The translations under genes were made by a program, and so were the position numbers. Source: Trissonchulus latispiculum (taxonomy: Eukaryota > Nematoda > Enoplea > Enoplida > Ironidae). From it: 64,000 bases of DNA. The DNA lies in contig JASAND010028413.1 of assembly GCA_030248195.1 (NCBI GenBank), forward strand, positions 1-64,000, written 5' to 3'. Of the stretch, positions 41,201-53,800 are shown one piece after another; the stretch's first letter is position 1, and the number at the start of each line of letters is the position of its first letter. The notes under the pieces are model-generated. The model was not told where the DNA came from and made no database searches. It worked only from the letters and a program-made list of their open reading frames with translations.

Positions 41201-41783
41201 ATAAATTTTAGCAATCTTCGCAACTGTGCTTCCTGGAATGGTGGCACATGTTACAACATAAACATTTATTCTTTCGACGAAAGCAAAACCAATTTATTTG
41301 ACCGCTAAACGCTGCGTCTTTAAGAAAGACATAGTATGTAGTTTGCTGGAAGTCAACTGCAGAAAAAAGAAGACGTCGGTTGCTAATAGAATCGAAGTAA
41401 AACAATTAAAACACAGTCGAAGTTACCTATGGCATGGGTTGCAATGATTCATAAATTTAACGTAAACTTATATAATTTAATTCTGCACTTTGTTGTGCAT
41501 TTACTGACTGACCTGCTTCTAAATTCCAATGTCATTGTTCCTTTATTTTTGAAAAAATTGTACCATTTGTATGGCAAATATTTTTAAAAATTGATATAGC
41601 GGTTTCTTTCTAACCTACTCGATGAGGAAATGTCTCATTTTCCCTAAGACTTAGGCTACGTTATAGCTCGATTTATTTCATAATTAATGATTATGTAAGC
41701 TTATCACAGGACAAACATGGTCACAATTGAAAAACAATTGGCAATCAAACTAAACTGATCAACTAATCGATACTAAACTGACC
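35230..41783. other. Intergenic stretch, nothing recognised
   Basis: 6.5 kb of AT-rich DNA with only short ORFs lacking family resemblance. A somewhat codon-like minus-strand ORF of 60 residues at 38322-38504 has no recognisable motif. Confidence 0.4.
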
Positions 41784-41931
41784 TGTTCCTCAGAGGGTTG
41801 GAACAGTCTGCATGAAGTCACCGCTAGATTAAAAGCGACCCATTATGAGCAGCAAAGCAAAAATGTTTTGAAATCAGAAAGTAAATTCAGGGGGGTTTCC
41901 CGACCAACCGATTCGAACCCTCTGAGGAACA
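41784..41931. mobile_element. Small inverted-repeat element, 16-bp TIRs
   Basis: TGTTCCTCAGAGGGTT at 41784-41799 is perfectly inverted at 41916-41931. 148 bp, non-coding. The right end on the minus strand reads GAGGGTTCGAATCGG, which also resembles a Pol III B box. No target duplication is visible. Confidence 0.65.
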
Positions 41932-42598
41932 ACATTAAACATCAACACTAACTGACACTAAACTGTTGTACATAAGCTGCCAAAAGCCAAAACTTTCTAA
42001 AGTCAGCGTTTGTGTTGTTGGTTGGTCCTCCTGGAAATGTTTAAATATGAATTTCAATATATATTTTAAAACAGCTCAATCCAAATTTTGAAAGTGAACC
42101 GAGATTTAACTCTATTTGTTTCTCAGAAGTCAGATCTATATATGTACAGGCATGCTAATACAATCTAGATCCAAGGCTTTCGTCATTATTTAACACCTCT
42201 AGGTATTTTGAAATTCAAAATGTCATCCCTGTTCCTCTCCTCAGAACTTGATTATATTTACACACACTAGATCGCAAGTATGGTACAGAAACAAAGCTCC
42301 TAAAACGAGCAAACATAGGTACTGATTCAATAAGCGCAAACTTATATCTTACACAAATTTAAGTAGCTTTTGCCACAGACAAACATCGTAAAGAATAAAT
42401 TAACAATAATAAGTATACTAAATAAATAATAAAAATTTTACAGCAATCATATCAATCATTTCAAATTAAACAATAACAGATTTGATTTACAGTTACACCA
42501 TAATTAGAAGTTACTGAATCTAACAAAATTGAAAATCCTTGCAATCTTCACTTATTCAAGACAAAAATAGACATTTAAACTTTTAATTTTTATTCTAG

Positions 42599-42604
42599 TT
42601 TATT
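42599..42604 (-). promoter_or_regulatory. Candidate poly(A) signal of islet
   Basis: AATAAA on the minus strand, about 395 bases after the islet stop codon. It is the first such hexamer downstream. The position fits a short 3' UTR, but there is no other support. Confidence 0.3.
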
Positions 42605-42997
42605 TCTTCAAATTCATCGCAAAGTTGAATTCTTCAAGCCAAAGGCATCAAAAAATGGAAATAAAATAAAAATTTGGATCATTTAAATATTACATAAATG
42701 AAAGCATCATCACAAAATCTGGTAGGACGAATACTGTTTCAGCTGCGCTATACTGTGCTGGACCGGAGTTTCAGAGAAATTGTCTTTCGGTTGCTGGTTT
42801 GGATCGGTTTGAGGAAGTTTTGACTGACCTGACCTTTCGACTTAGACCGAAAACTTGTCTTGTAATGATCTAGTAGAATCCCGTTCGACCTCTTCGTAAG
42901 CTACTGTAAGCTACTGCTACTGTAAGAAAATGCATGCATTCACAGTTTGTTATGGACGATTCATTGCGTACATAGATGAGGGGGAGGACCGTTGGAG

Positions 42998-43159
42998 TCA
43001 CTCACTGCAGGAGGGAGAGGAGAGGTCTGAGGCCGCCACCGACGGAGAGATGGAAGTGAGATCTGCATGGCTGATGGGCGGGATTCCTCCATGACCTCCC
43101 AGAAAGCTCAAATGAGTTCCCCCGTTTGGATCGGAACTGGGGTCACCGAATCCGTGAAT
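42998..43159 (-). CDS. isl: islet exon 6 (C terminus and stop)
   Basis: Acceptor TGTTCTAG; 53 codons, then TGA at 43000-42998. Encodes [20 protein letters not shown], a Gly/His-rich stretch, and the tail [14 protein letters not shown]. It is less conserved; assigned by phase 0 continuity and the FQQL-x-HG-type junction seen in other invertebrate islets. Confidence 0.85.
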   Translation of the reverse strand: MHGFGDPSSDPNGGTHLSFLGGHGGIPPISHADLTSISPSVAASDLSSPSCSE

Positions 43160-46100
43160 CTAGAACAGACAAAAGTGACGAAATGAATGCATCAGCCAGA
43201 ATGTGGAAATTAAATTTTCTGTATGAAAGGAATTGCTTGTCTTTGTAAACAGATGGAATGTGGAATCTGTATATTACTTCTACTATGTAAATGAACAATC
43301 ATCAAATTGAACAGTTGCTGACTTTATATATATTTAAAATATTTTAAGTAAAATTATAACTCAGCTTTTTCAAAATAAAAATAGATGTCACATTTGATAC
43401 ATATATACCTTTTGCGGTGTCCGTATCAAAAGATTATTGTTTTATGCATTTCAAGTAAAGTTTAATTTTTACTTTAATTTAAATGTGAATATCATGAAAG
43501 TGATTTTCACAACTAGTTAATTGAATAAATACACATATAATTACTTATACTAATATTAAATTCACAAATTTTATTTGAAATTAACACTAAATTTAATTAC
43601 AAATAGTTCAGTTTTCGATATTAGATTGACTGAATTTTATTAATTGTGCTTAACAGAATTAGCTAATTACGCTCAACTTAGCATCCATAAAAATATGACA
43701 GCTTCCACCCAACAGTATACAATAAGGTAATAAACGGTAACAAAAAATTCTAGCAAATAGACAGACTTGGGTTACTGTAGATTCTCTTATTTTTACACTG
43801 ATCCGACTAAAGGCTCCGACTTTCCGTCGGCTATTTTGTTTCAGCCAGCTATTAAAACCTCTTTCGTAAACAAAATCAAAAAGTTTATACAGATGAAAAG
43901 ATTACAGGTTATAGAAGGCGTAGGTTTTATGGCGGGGGCTCTTACAGTTGTCACATGGACTTCCGAAAGATTTTTTCACTTCCAAAACAGCCCACACGAC
44001 TGCCACAAAAACTCCAAAATCCTATATATCTTTTTTTTCGAATGGCAGATAAAAGCTGCTAAGGAAGCCTGACAAAGCAGAATTCTTCAGTTCTTTATAT
44101 CTACATCTTCTTTTCCTAATTTATTACATTTTATCTGAATCTAAGTACATATTCTGAATATGGTCTGACTCAATAGTACGTACCTAAATATGCAAGTTTA
44201 GTTAGGTAATATGAAGAGTACAATATGAACCATGAACATTTATATATAATCCAGGATGCATTTTGGAGCCCAAGTAGTTCTTTTTAGGGATGATAAGCTG
44301 AAGTCATTATCTTCTAGTGTGAGTATCAAGGGGGAAAGATACATAGCTAATTTATCACGGGCAGAAATTAAGACTTTAAAAACTCCCAAAGCAGCATTGC
44401 ATTTTCTCCTGTCATCGTATCCTATTGTCAGCTCTCCATCAAACTATTATAGCTATAGCGTATCTTGTATATTTACTAGCCAATATATACCTACGGAAAC
44501 TAAGGAAACACGCATGTATATAAGCTAGTAGTTACGCAGAATTTCACATATCCTAGTTTGTATAAATAAGCTTGTAGTAAGCATATATCTAACCATCTAC
44601 CTACGTATTTAAATGAAAGCCAGTTGTCCCTAAAAACTAAGATTCATTTATCACCCCCACGATAGGTGGGCGGTTGGTAGTTTTTAAGCTAAAGTAGAGA
44701 ATATATGCGTAAAATTACATAAGAAGTAAAAATTGCATAAAACCTATGTTAAATTCGGCATTACCCTATAATAATCATACTGACCAAATTTTAATTAAAA
44801 AATTGAATATGAACATATCTAGATGTCTATATTGGAAGGAAGGTTTATTTTAGGAAAAAGGAATTTATAGGAATTGCTACAAACAGGTATATATTTCATT
44901 ATTGTTTGTCATCCAAAATTTAGGATGCTGCTTTTTTGGGGTGTCGTGCAGCTGCAAAAACAACTCACTTGACTGCACGCGTGGATACCTTTTACAAAAA
45001 TTTGATAACGTCTGCTCACATCAGACAATGAATGTATTTCTGTTCTTTTGCTTAATCCAAGAAAGATATGTAAAGCAACCATGCGTTTCCAGCTCTGTCT
45101 TTGTAGTTTTTCCGCTGAATTGAAAAGAGTGTGAACCAACGGGTCTTGAATCGCTGATCTGGAAACGACTTCGATTTACCGTAAACCTGGCGGCGCTTTT
45201 ATTGTCGGTTAAGCAGAAATTTGCATTCATTTATATACAACAAATGCTTAGAGATGTATATATGGATGGTATTGTACGTAGCTAGTCACATATTACATGA
45301 AATATATAAAATTGAATAAGTTTAAAAATGTTCCTTGCAGAACTACAGTTTATTCCTTTTAGTCACAAAATGATTAATTTCTGACTACTTTAACAATTTC
45401 AAGATTAACCACAAAATTTAAAACTACTAAGTTTGACCAACATTCAGGATGGGATGGGAATGTGTACGGGAAATGCAAGACAAACAGAAAAAGTAGAGAA
45501 AACGAAAAAGACTTAATTTCAGTAAATTTCGAGAATTCACAAGTTGTTTGTTGTACATTTCTAGTTACGAAAATTCAAAATAATTCTTCAACCACTTTCA
45601 ATAGTTATTCCCTGCATCGAGGATAAAAGATCTCTAAAATGATAATCACTTGTATGGATTATTGTTAAACCGAATCATGAGCTCACGAAAGCATTCGACA
45701 ATGAAGTCACCTTCCAGCCATAGGCAACTTGGTCCCTAACCTAACCTAATGCACCTTGTTCATAACTTGTAAGAATTCATCTTTATTTGCTATGTAGTTT
45801 TGAAAATAATTTATTAAGGAAAGCATATTGCTGAGTGCAACAGTAAAACGCTATATCTAACAGAATTTTCCACAAGTTTCTTAAACTTTTGAAAGGCATA
45901 ATTTTAGTGTGTCGATGAAATCAGTAACTCTGCAACCAAAGTTCAAGACGTAATACGCATAGCCTAAGCAATCCTACCTATTATTAATGATGATAACAGT
46001 CAATTAGCAATATATACATTGTTTAGACTAAATTTACCAGCTGCTGAAAAGGAGTAGCCTGAGGATCCATGCCGGCTGAGGGATGGTCGTGGGATTTGAG

Positions 46101-47775
46101 AGGTACAAAATCATGGGGGTTCCAAAGGGAGGGATTTTGCTGAAACTGCTGTACTTCAATTGGCTGTATCATGGGCATATCATGGCGACTTGGACTGGCA
46201 GCGATTAGAGGACCCACGCCTTGCAATCTCAGACCATTGAGGGCTTGATTCTGAAAAATAATGCACTACTCTTTATATACATAAATGTTAATTGCCTGAA
46301 CTCGATCTTAATAAATTTATTACAACATTCTGAATTATAAAAGAAGCTTTGCATCATAAATTTACAGTTAGCTAAGTGATAGAGGGAAAGTGATGGAACC
46401 GCGTCACCGGGTGAAGAGCTTCGACCAGGGTCTTAAACCTGGTTTTCCTAGTTCTCCACAAGATTTGAAAATTTTTGCTTTTCTAATTGCGAAATTTTAA
46501 AAAATTTGAAAAAATTTTGTCTGCATATAAAAAGACAATACCACAATCTTTCTTGCTTCTTTGTAAAACAAGAAGTCACTATGCTTATTAACGTTTTTGG
46601 ACTGATCATAAAGCAAGCATGTCAAAAAATTAACGTTTTTAGACAAAAATCAAATATATTTTGTTTGCACAATTTTGAAATTTTCTAGAAAATCGGTTTC
46701 CGGGTCATCAGGTCAAGGATAAGTGACACGATTCCATCGCTGACTTGCGCACAAACGAACATAGGGAACCTAAAATATGTTATCAACAAATTTTAATATC
46801 AATATCGAAAATGTCTCTGTGTGGTGAAGTTGGGTGGGACTGCACACTCAAAAACCAATGCTAAGAGAATATTTTTGCAAATACATATGGTAATAATCTC
46901 AAAACTCGGTATTTCAGAATTTCATGCCCTCACCCAAAGCTATCCCTGTCTTGAACTGCTGTTGTTAGAAAAGGCGCAGAGGTCGCCAGACCAGACCTGA
47001 CCTGCTACATTTTGATTTCCTTCTAGTTCAGATTGCCGTACGTACAAAGGTTAGGTTAAGATTTTCTATTACGTTTGAACATACATACTTTCACTACAGT
47101 ATCTGAAGAATAATACAAACGTCCTGTTGAGTGTATTTATACAGCAATCATTTTCACACCTTCCCACTTCAACGTGCGTGCGTTCCTCCTCTTATCGAAA
47201 TGCTAGAAGTGTGTCTGACTGACCCTCCCCCATTCCCAAATTCAAGTGGCAACTAGTATTAAACTCAATGTCAAAAATGTTCACTCAATGGGGTTCACCG
47301 TTCCGGAGTTTCATTCGAATGAAAAGATCGATATGAACGCTGGATTACAAACTATTGCAGAGAGAAAGGCAATCAATCAATCAATTAAAAGTTTTCGAAT
47401 GCCTAAATCTGTATTTAGCTCAGTTATGTAGTTTCAGTTTAGTTCAATTTAGTTCAGTTTTGATTCGTAAACCAACACCGAAAATGAAAGCTAATTAATC
47501 GAGTCAGATTTCTTAGAATTTGCAAATTACGGATTCTTGGTTTGATTTTACATACTGCTTCAACCTTCCTCGAGACCACAGTTTCTGAATCGCGTTTACG
47601 CTGGATAATGCTTTGTCGACAGAACCACTCATAAGGAGTTTTTCTTGGAACCCTTGCGTTAAACTTTAAAAGTGAACGAAACTTTGTTTACTTTCAGGTC
47701 ACACTTTTCTTCAGTCACAAAGTTGTCTGTGTTATATTCAATTGTTATCGTATATATACACTACTTGTGTACGTA

Positions 47776-47853
<78 letters not shown>

Positions 47854-50800
47854 CAAACATAACTCCACATTCAATACATAGAATCGCATACGATGAGGGT
47901 CAGTCGTGCAGAATTTAGTTTTGGTGTCCAAATTATCCCTCCTACAATTTTCAGGGCGGATTATTTGCTTGACTGCCTTCTCCGTACCACAAAAGAAGTC
48001 TGCAATCCTGCCTAATTACAGTTTCTTATACTGCAACAAACAGTAAAGTTAAACTCACAACCGACCGAATCTAAAACCGTGAGCTGTGTGCACAGAAAAA
48101 TCTACGTACTGCCACTACGCAGGGTTCCTGATAAATTACGCGGACATTAATGTTTCAAAGTTTGACGCAGAGAATCAAAGACAACAAAAATATATAATAA
48201 AATTTTATTAGCAGCTAGTTCTAAGACCAGTCAAAATTTTGGAATTTGCTGGATTGTGGACACAAACACTCTTGTGCAGCAGAAGCAATAGTTGAGAATG
48301 ACCAGTCATCGGCCAGTGTCCAAAACAGTCAGCTTTAGGACATGAGTGGAAAGCTAACCATGGGCCAGCCAGCTAACTAAAACAGCCATCAACGGCCGCC
48401 GGCCAACCGCCAACGACTGTGTTTAAAGTCTAATTTATTTTAGTTTCGTTTATATGCAAAAATTCAGTTCAAGAGGAAATTACTAGAATGAATCCTTTAG
48501 GGTCGATATTGGCATCAACCGATTTTAGTAGTATTTTGACGGAATTTTACATACGTAAGCTGGTGACCTGGACTAAAAGATATTAAAGTTCCAGCTTCAA
48601 TGCGAACAGAGAACCCTCCACAGATGAATTTCTTGACAAGATTCACGGTTTTATTGCAGAAGATTAGTTGGCAGAAATTGCCAAAACCAAGAGATGGAAT
48701 CATTCCAGGGCCTGTCCTCTTATTTTAAAGGTCAGAAAAACTGCCGTTGGTTTATTATATTAGTACATTTTTAGTTTTCTGTGAAGATATCTTCCAGGAA
48801 TATAGTTTTCTGTTATTTGACATGGTTTTCCGCAGTAAAAGGTGAATGACAATACAATGCGATGAGAAACCTGAACCCCCTCCATTGTGCAGGCTGCCTA
48901 AACTTTATTTTAGCTTGCGTAAGTACATATGACCAGAAGTTAAGTCAAACAATTCAGTCAGAATACGGAATTGAATAGCTTGTATTACAAAGTTTCTGTA
49001 GAAAAGTTCTGAACTAAAAGCAGCAAAACTGGATTTAAACATATGTATGTATAAAGGGAAGGGAACCCGTTTCAATGACGGACCAAGTCAGCTTTATACA
49101 TAGCTTTCTAATTTTCTGCTCAAACGTTGCGGCAAACTAGAGTGCAAACCATGAAAGCTAACTGGAATTATGTATATGGAACATAATTGGTTGTTCATTA
49201 AAAATATAGAAAGGATGGGTCTTTTCTAGATTACCCCCACATCTAAAATTCTTAAAGCTTATCTTATCTTAGAGTGGATCCGGCCCGCTCCGGCCTTCGG
49301 CTAATAAATTTCTTGGCCCTGCCCGACCCGCTAAGCAACAGATGCGAGCGTAAGCTCATCTCTACCGCGCCTGTATTAATCAGAGAGCCAGATTTCTACC
49401 TCATACTCATATACATCCCAAATAGTCCTTTCGGGTCTTTTCCAGATTACTCCCATCTATAAAATTCTTAAAACTTGACCAAATGAGGTAAAATTTGGTA
49501 TAGGTATGTTTTCGACCTCACTGAGTTCAAATATCGCAAAAAATTTTCGATTTCGCAAAATTAGATTTTTTCGATTCGCAAGGAGGGACCAAGGGGAACC
49601 AAAACATTTTTTTGTCTTCGATGTTGATGAAAAGTTGCAACTGGGGTTTTCCAGGGCTCTGAGCACGAATCTGAAATCAGTTTTTGATTAAGCTTTCCGT
49701 TAGCTCACAATAAGTTTGCATCTTAAGCTTAAAACTTTTAGCTTATATTGAGTTAACAGAAAGCTGAATCGAAAAATGGACTTCAGATTCATATTCAGCG
49801 ACCCAGAAAACCCCTACATGCAACTTTTCAGCGAAATCGGCGACAAGCTTTCCTTTGTCCCCCTTGCGAATCGAAAAAAATCGAATTTTACGAAATCGAA
49901 AAATTTTGCGATATTTGAACTCAGTGAGGTCGAAAACATACCTGTACCAAATTTTAGTTCATTTGGTCAAGTTTTAAGAATTTTAGGGGTGGGGGGTAAT
50001 CCGGATAAAGACCCGAAAGGACTATTTGGGATGACTATAAAAGATGTAGTTTAGTTTGTGTATGAGTATGAGGTGGTAATCTGGTTCTAGGCGCGGTAGA
50101 GATGAGTATTTCGGCCTGTCGGTCCGGCCCGGCTTACGCTCGCATCTGTTGCTTAGCGGTTCGGGCCGGGCCAACATATTTATTAGCCGAAGGCCGGAGC
50201 AGGCCGGATCGGTGATACTCCGGTAGGCGCACACCTTACAATTTTTCGCAATTGTCAGAACTGCTCTACTCCGGTAGGCGCACACCTTACAAAACTGAGG
50301 GCATACTGTAAAACGCTCTACTCCGGTAGGCGCACACCTTACTAAACTGAAGGTTTACAGAAAAACGCTCTACTCCGGGAGGCGCACACCTTACAAATAG
50401 TGATTTCTTGTACTAGTGATAATATGTACTAAACTGCTGGCGCAAACACTTACTTATACATTAAACAGTTATATATGAAGTAATGTCATTAGGTGTTATT
50501 TAATTACAAGTTGAACATATTCACAAATATAACATGCAATAACATGCCTTAACATGTATTAACAAACATGAACAAGCAATGCAAACTAAAGTCAGTTCAC
50601 ACGACAGGAAATTGGCTATGTACTTCCGAAATAAAGTCCTTGAAAGGTTTTTTCTTATGGCAAGCAAACCAAGAGTAAGCAGCCAAATGTCCAGCCAGCA
50701 AGTGACCGTCCAAGCGGACAAGTAGCATCGTTTTCATGAAGTAAGCTTAATGCGTCTGAGTTAGGCAAAATGCCATTCTCACGACAATAATCAACAGCAG

Positions 50801-53800
50801 TCCCTTCTAATTGACAGATAGTAGTAATTTCTATCAACGTGGGATCGCGAAAAGCATCCATTGCAAAGTGTTGCTACTACTGTGGTTAGATGTAATTTGT
50901 TTCCTCTTATATATGTAGCATTGTTCCTAGAGCCAGAAAGTCCACTTAATTACAGAAAAATTAATTTCTCTCCTAAAATCTCTCCTAACATTGGCGCCTG
51001 TAACGGCGGAACTTACCTTTTCAATAGATTTCTGTTATATTTTTCTTTTGTATTTAGTTCCGACAACTACATTTACACCTGCTTGTCATGTTGCGGTGAT
51101 TAATTATTATGTAACAGTTGTGCAATTTTAGTTTGCAATCGGTTTAGTACATATTATCACTAGTACAAGAAATCACTATTTGTAAGGTGTGCGCCTCCCG
51201 GAGTAGAGCGTTTTGCAGTAAACCTTCAGTTTAGTAAGGTGTGCGCCTACCGGAGTAGAGCGTTTTACAGTATGCCCTCAGTTTTGTAAGGTGTGCGCCT
51301 ACCGGAGTAGAGCATTTCTGACAATTGCGAAAAATTGTAAGGTGTGCGCCTACCGGAGTATCACCGGCCGGATCCACTCTAAGATAATGTCACGAATACA
51401 CTAAAATTAGTTAAAATTTATTCATTATCGTCATTTTACTGTAAAATTTAACAGTTCTCATAATTTGGCGTTTCCAGGTTGTGTTCAAGTGATTTTGAAA
51501 GAAAATTATTTGTAAAATTTTGGAAATTTGCATTTGGTGGGCTGGGCCGGACCAAAAAATCAAGTCTGTGCTCATCTCTACTAGACAGTTTATTCCTAGA
51601 AAAAATTTAGCTGGGAGTTATTTATAGTGTAACTTTCAAAAATGGTCGAGACTCGAGAGGACATAAAACGCATAAACAAATTCTGCTTCGTCTCCGGCTC
51701 GAGGCTGTACAAGGACGAAGTCAACTCAGTGGTAGGCTTCCAGAACACACTCAGAATAAATTGCCTTAATGATCACATAATAATTTTAGCCATTTGCCAG
51801 TCCAGCAGTTCAAAAGCCTAGGCAAACTTTTGCATTTCAGTATTAACAGACATTCATATTGCTATATATATACTAAATCGCAGCTATACCTATATACACA
51901 CAGTTTTGACACTAAAAATTCAATATGCATATAGCTAGTTCAACAAAATGTTGGGTCTAATTAGCGCTAATAGAGTTTAGAGTCCATTAGTCTGATTGAG
52001 ACCCCAATATTTGGGATCGGAAGTAAGGTAAAAGCAAAATCAGCTTTGATAGTACATGTTCGCTCGCATAAAAGATATGTCTACATGCATTCATCCATAC
52101 ATGACATATATATGTTAGAAACTTCAATTTTTATAAGATCATGTTAGTGGGATATGCTTTATGTGAACAGCGATACAGACTTAACATAAATCTTAATATA
52201 TGTACATTTAAACATTAATATTTTAAAATAGGATAAACAGGCTAGAAGGTTAGACGAGATAAATTTTTCGATCAAATATTCCATATTACACTTAGAAGAC
52301 TATCGGTGTTTTGGTCCGGGTTGATCCTAAAAGGTTAAATTTGATCCAAAGAGGACGACTTACGAGCTGTACCTTTTCCTGCTGCTGCTGGACTTGTTTC
52401 ATCATGATCTGTTTCTTCTTATCCTTGCATCGCTTGTTCTGGAACCAGACGCGGATGACGCGCGGCGACAGACCAGTCATTTCCACCAGCTGTTCCTTCA
52501 TGAGGGCGTCCGGACGGGGATTGGCTGCGTAACAGGTTCTCAGGGTGTGGAGTTGTTTCTCATTGAGGACCGTTCTGACACGCGTCGTCTTTTGTTCCTT
52601 CTTTTTGTCCTTCTTCCCGAGTCGGACGCTGGGACCAACGCTGCCGCCGCTGACACTGCAGCCGTTGGAGGAGACTGACTGGGCGGAGGGAGCGCGCGAG
52701 AGTTCCAGTTGAGTGCCACCCATGGGCGGAGGACCGCAGCCCCCTGACGAGGGGGGCACGGAGGGATGACCAGTGGCCGGAAGCTGAGTAATGATGGGAG
52801 GGGAATGCATCGGCGCCAGCGAAGAAAGAGACGGAGAGGTTGGACCTGAAATAAATTAAAGAAGTTGGAGGTATGGATTACGGATATTAGCAACGCTAGG
52901 TTATGCCAATTTGGCGGCAGACTGGAAACTGGAAAAATTCAAGAATTGCAGAGTTTGATTTGAAAATATGATACTTTAAATTTGGTAGATGGAGCTAAGG
53001 CGTAGTTCGTTTGTCCCAGATTTTTGGAAGTTGTACCTATGTACGAGTTTTCTGGAACGGTGAGCGAAAATCAGAAATTCAGCTTTTCGAGTAAACTGTT
53101 CATTAGCTCAGTCGGGCGAAAAAGCAAAAGCAAAACCGGATACTAGCATAGCGCAAGAGATCGATGTTACCAAGAGTTTGCTACGCTGACATTTTTCAAA
53201 AACAGACGTTTTCGACAAATTAAATACTATAACGTAAGCTAGGAAAATCTTACAGCAATAATTTTATCATTTCCTATGTTGCATAGAACGAGATCTTTTT
53301 AACCATATATACCTATAAAAATTATGCTGTTCAGATCAGCGATCTCTTACAGATCCAACAGCAATCCAAGCATTTTGATGAATTGATGATATTCCTAGAA
53401 TTTTCGTGAAAAGGATGTCTTATAGCCAGATTTATAATAAGAGATTGCCTGAACCGAACAGCATAATTTTTATATCGTTAAAACGATCTCGTTCTATGCA
53501 ATACAATGGTGTAAAATTATTGCTGTAAGATTTTCAAAGCTTAAGTTATAGTATTTGATTTGTCAATTTCGAAAAGTGTCAGCGTGAGCGTAGCATGTTG
53601 AGAGCTTCCCCCTGAGATTTTGTACTTAATGTTTCGAACATAATTCCAAGCATAATACACTAGGAAGCGCGTCTTACTCTTCCTATTTACTCTTGATGTT
53701 ACAGATATCAGCCTCCATACTAACCGATACCACCAAATCAGTCACCTCTTCAAACTTAAACTACATTTGAATGACGGATCAGTCACCTCTTCAAACTTAA

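Larger units (their letters stand above)
49263..51389. mobile_element. Inverted-repeat element interrupted by a younger insertion
   Basis: TTATCTTAGAGTGGATCCGGCC at the left is inverted as GGCCGGATCCACTCTAAGATAA at the right. Inside, the left arm (GGCCTTCGGCTAATAAAT... GCAACAGATGCGAGCGTAAG, 49292-49352) is inverted at about 50130-50210. The right arm is split by the element at 50211-51365. The interior holds fold-back family Z copy 1. Confidence 0.72.

Noticed and set aside
43767..44072. 101-residue plus-strand ORF in islet intron 5
   Set aside because: No recognisable domain, AT-rich composition like the intron, and no splice context; treated as chance.
50218..50394. CRISPR-like array of 22-bp repeats with about 30-bp spacers
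   Set aside because: The same array is mirrored at 51182-51358 with the same spacers inverted, inside a transposon TIR in animal DNA; it is not a CRISPR locus.
52311..52678. Plus-strand ORFs across the homeodomain exon
   Set aside because: Antisense shadows of islet exon 4.
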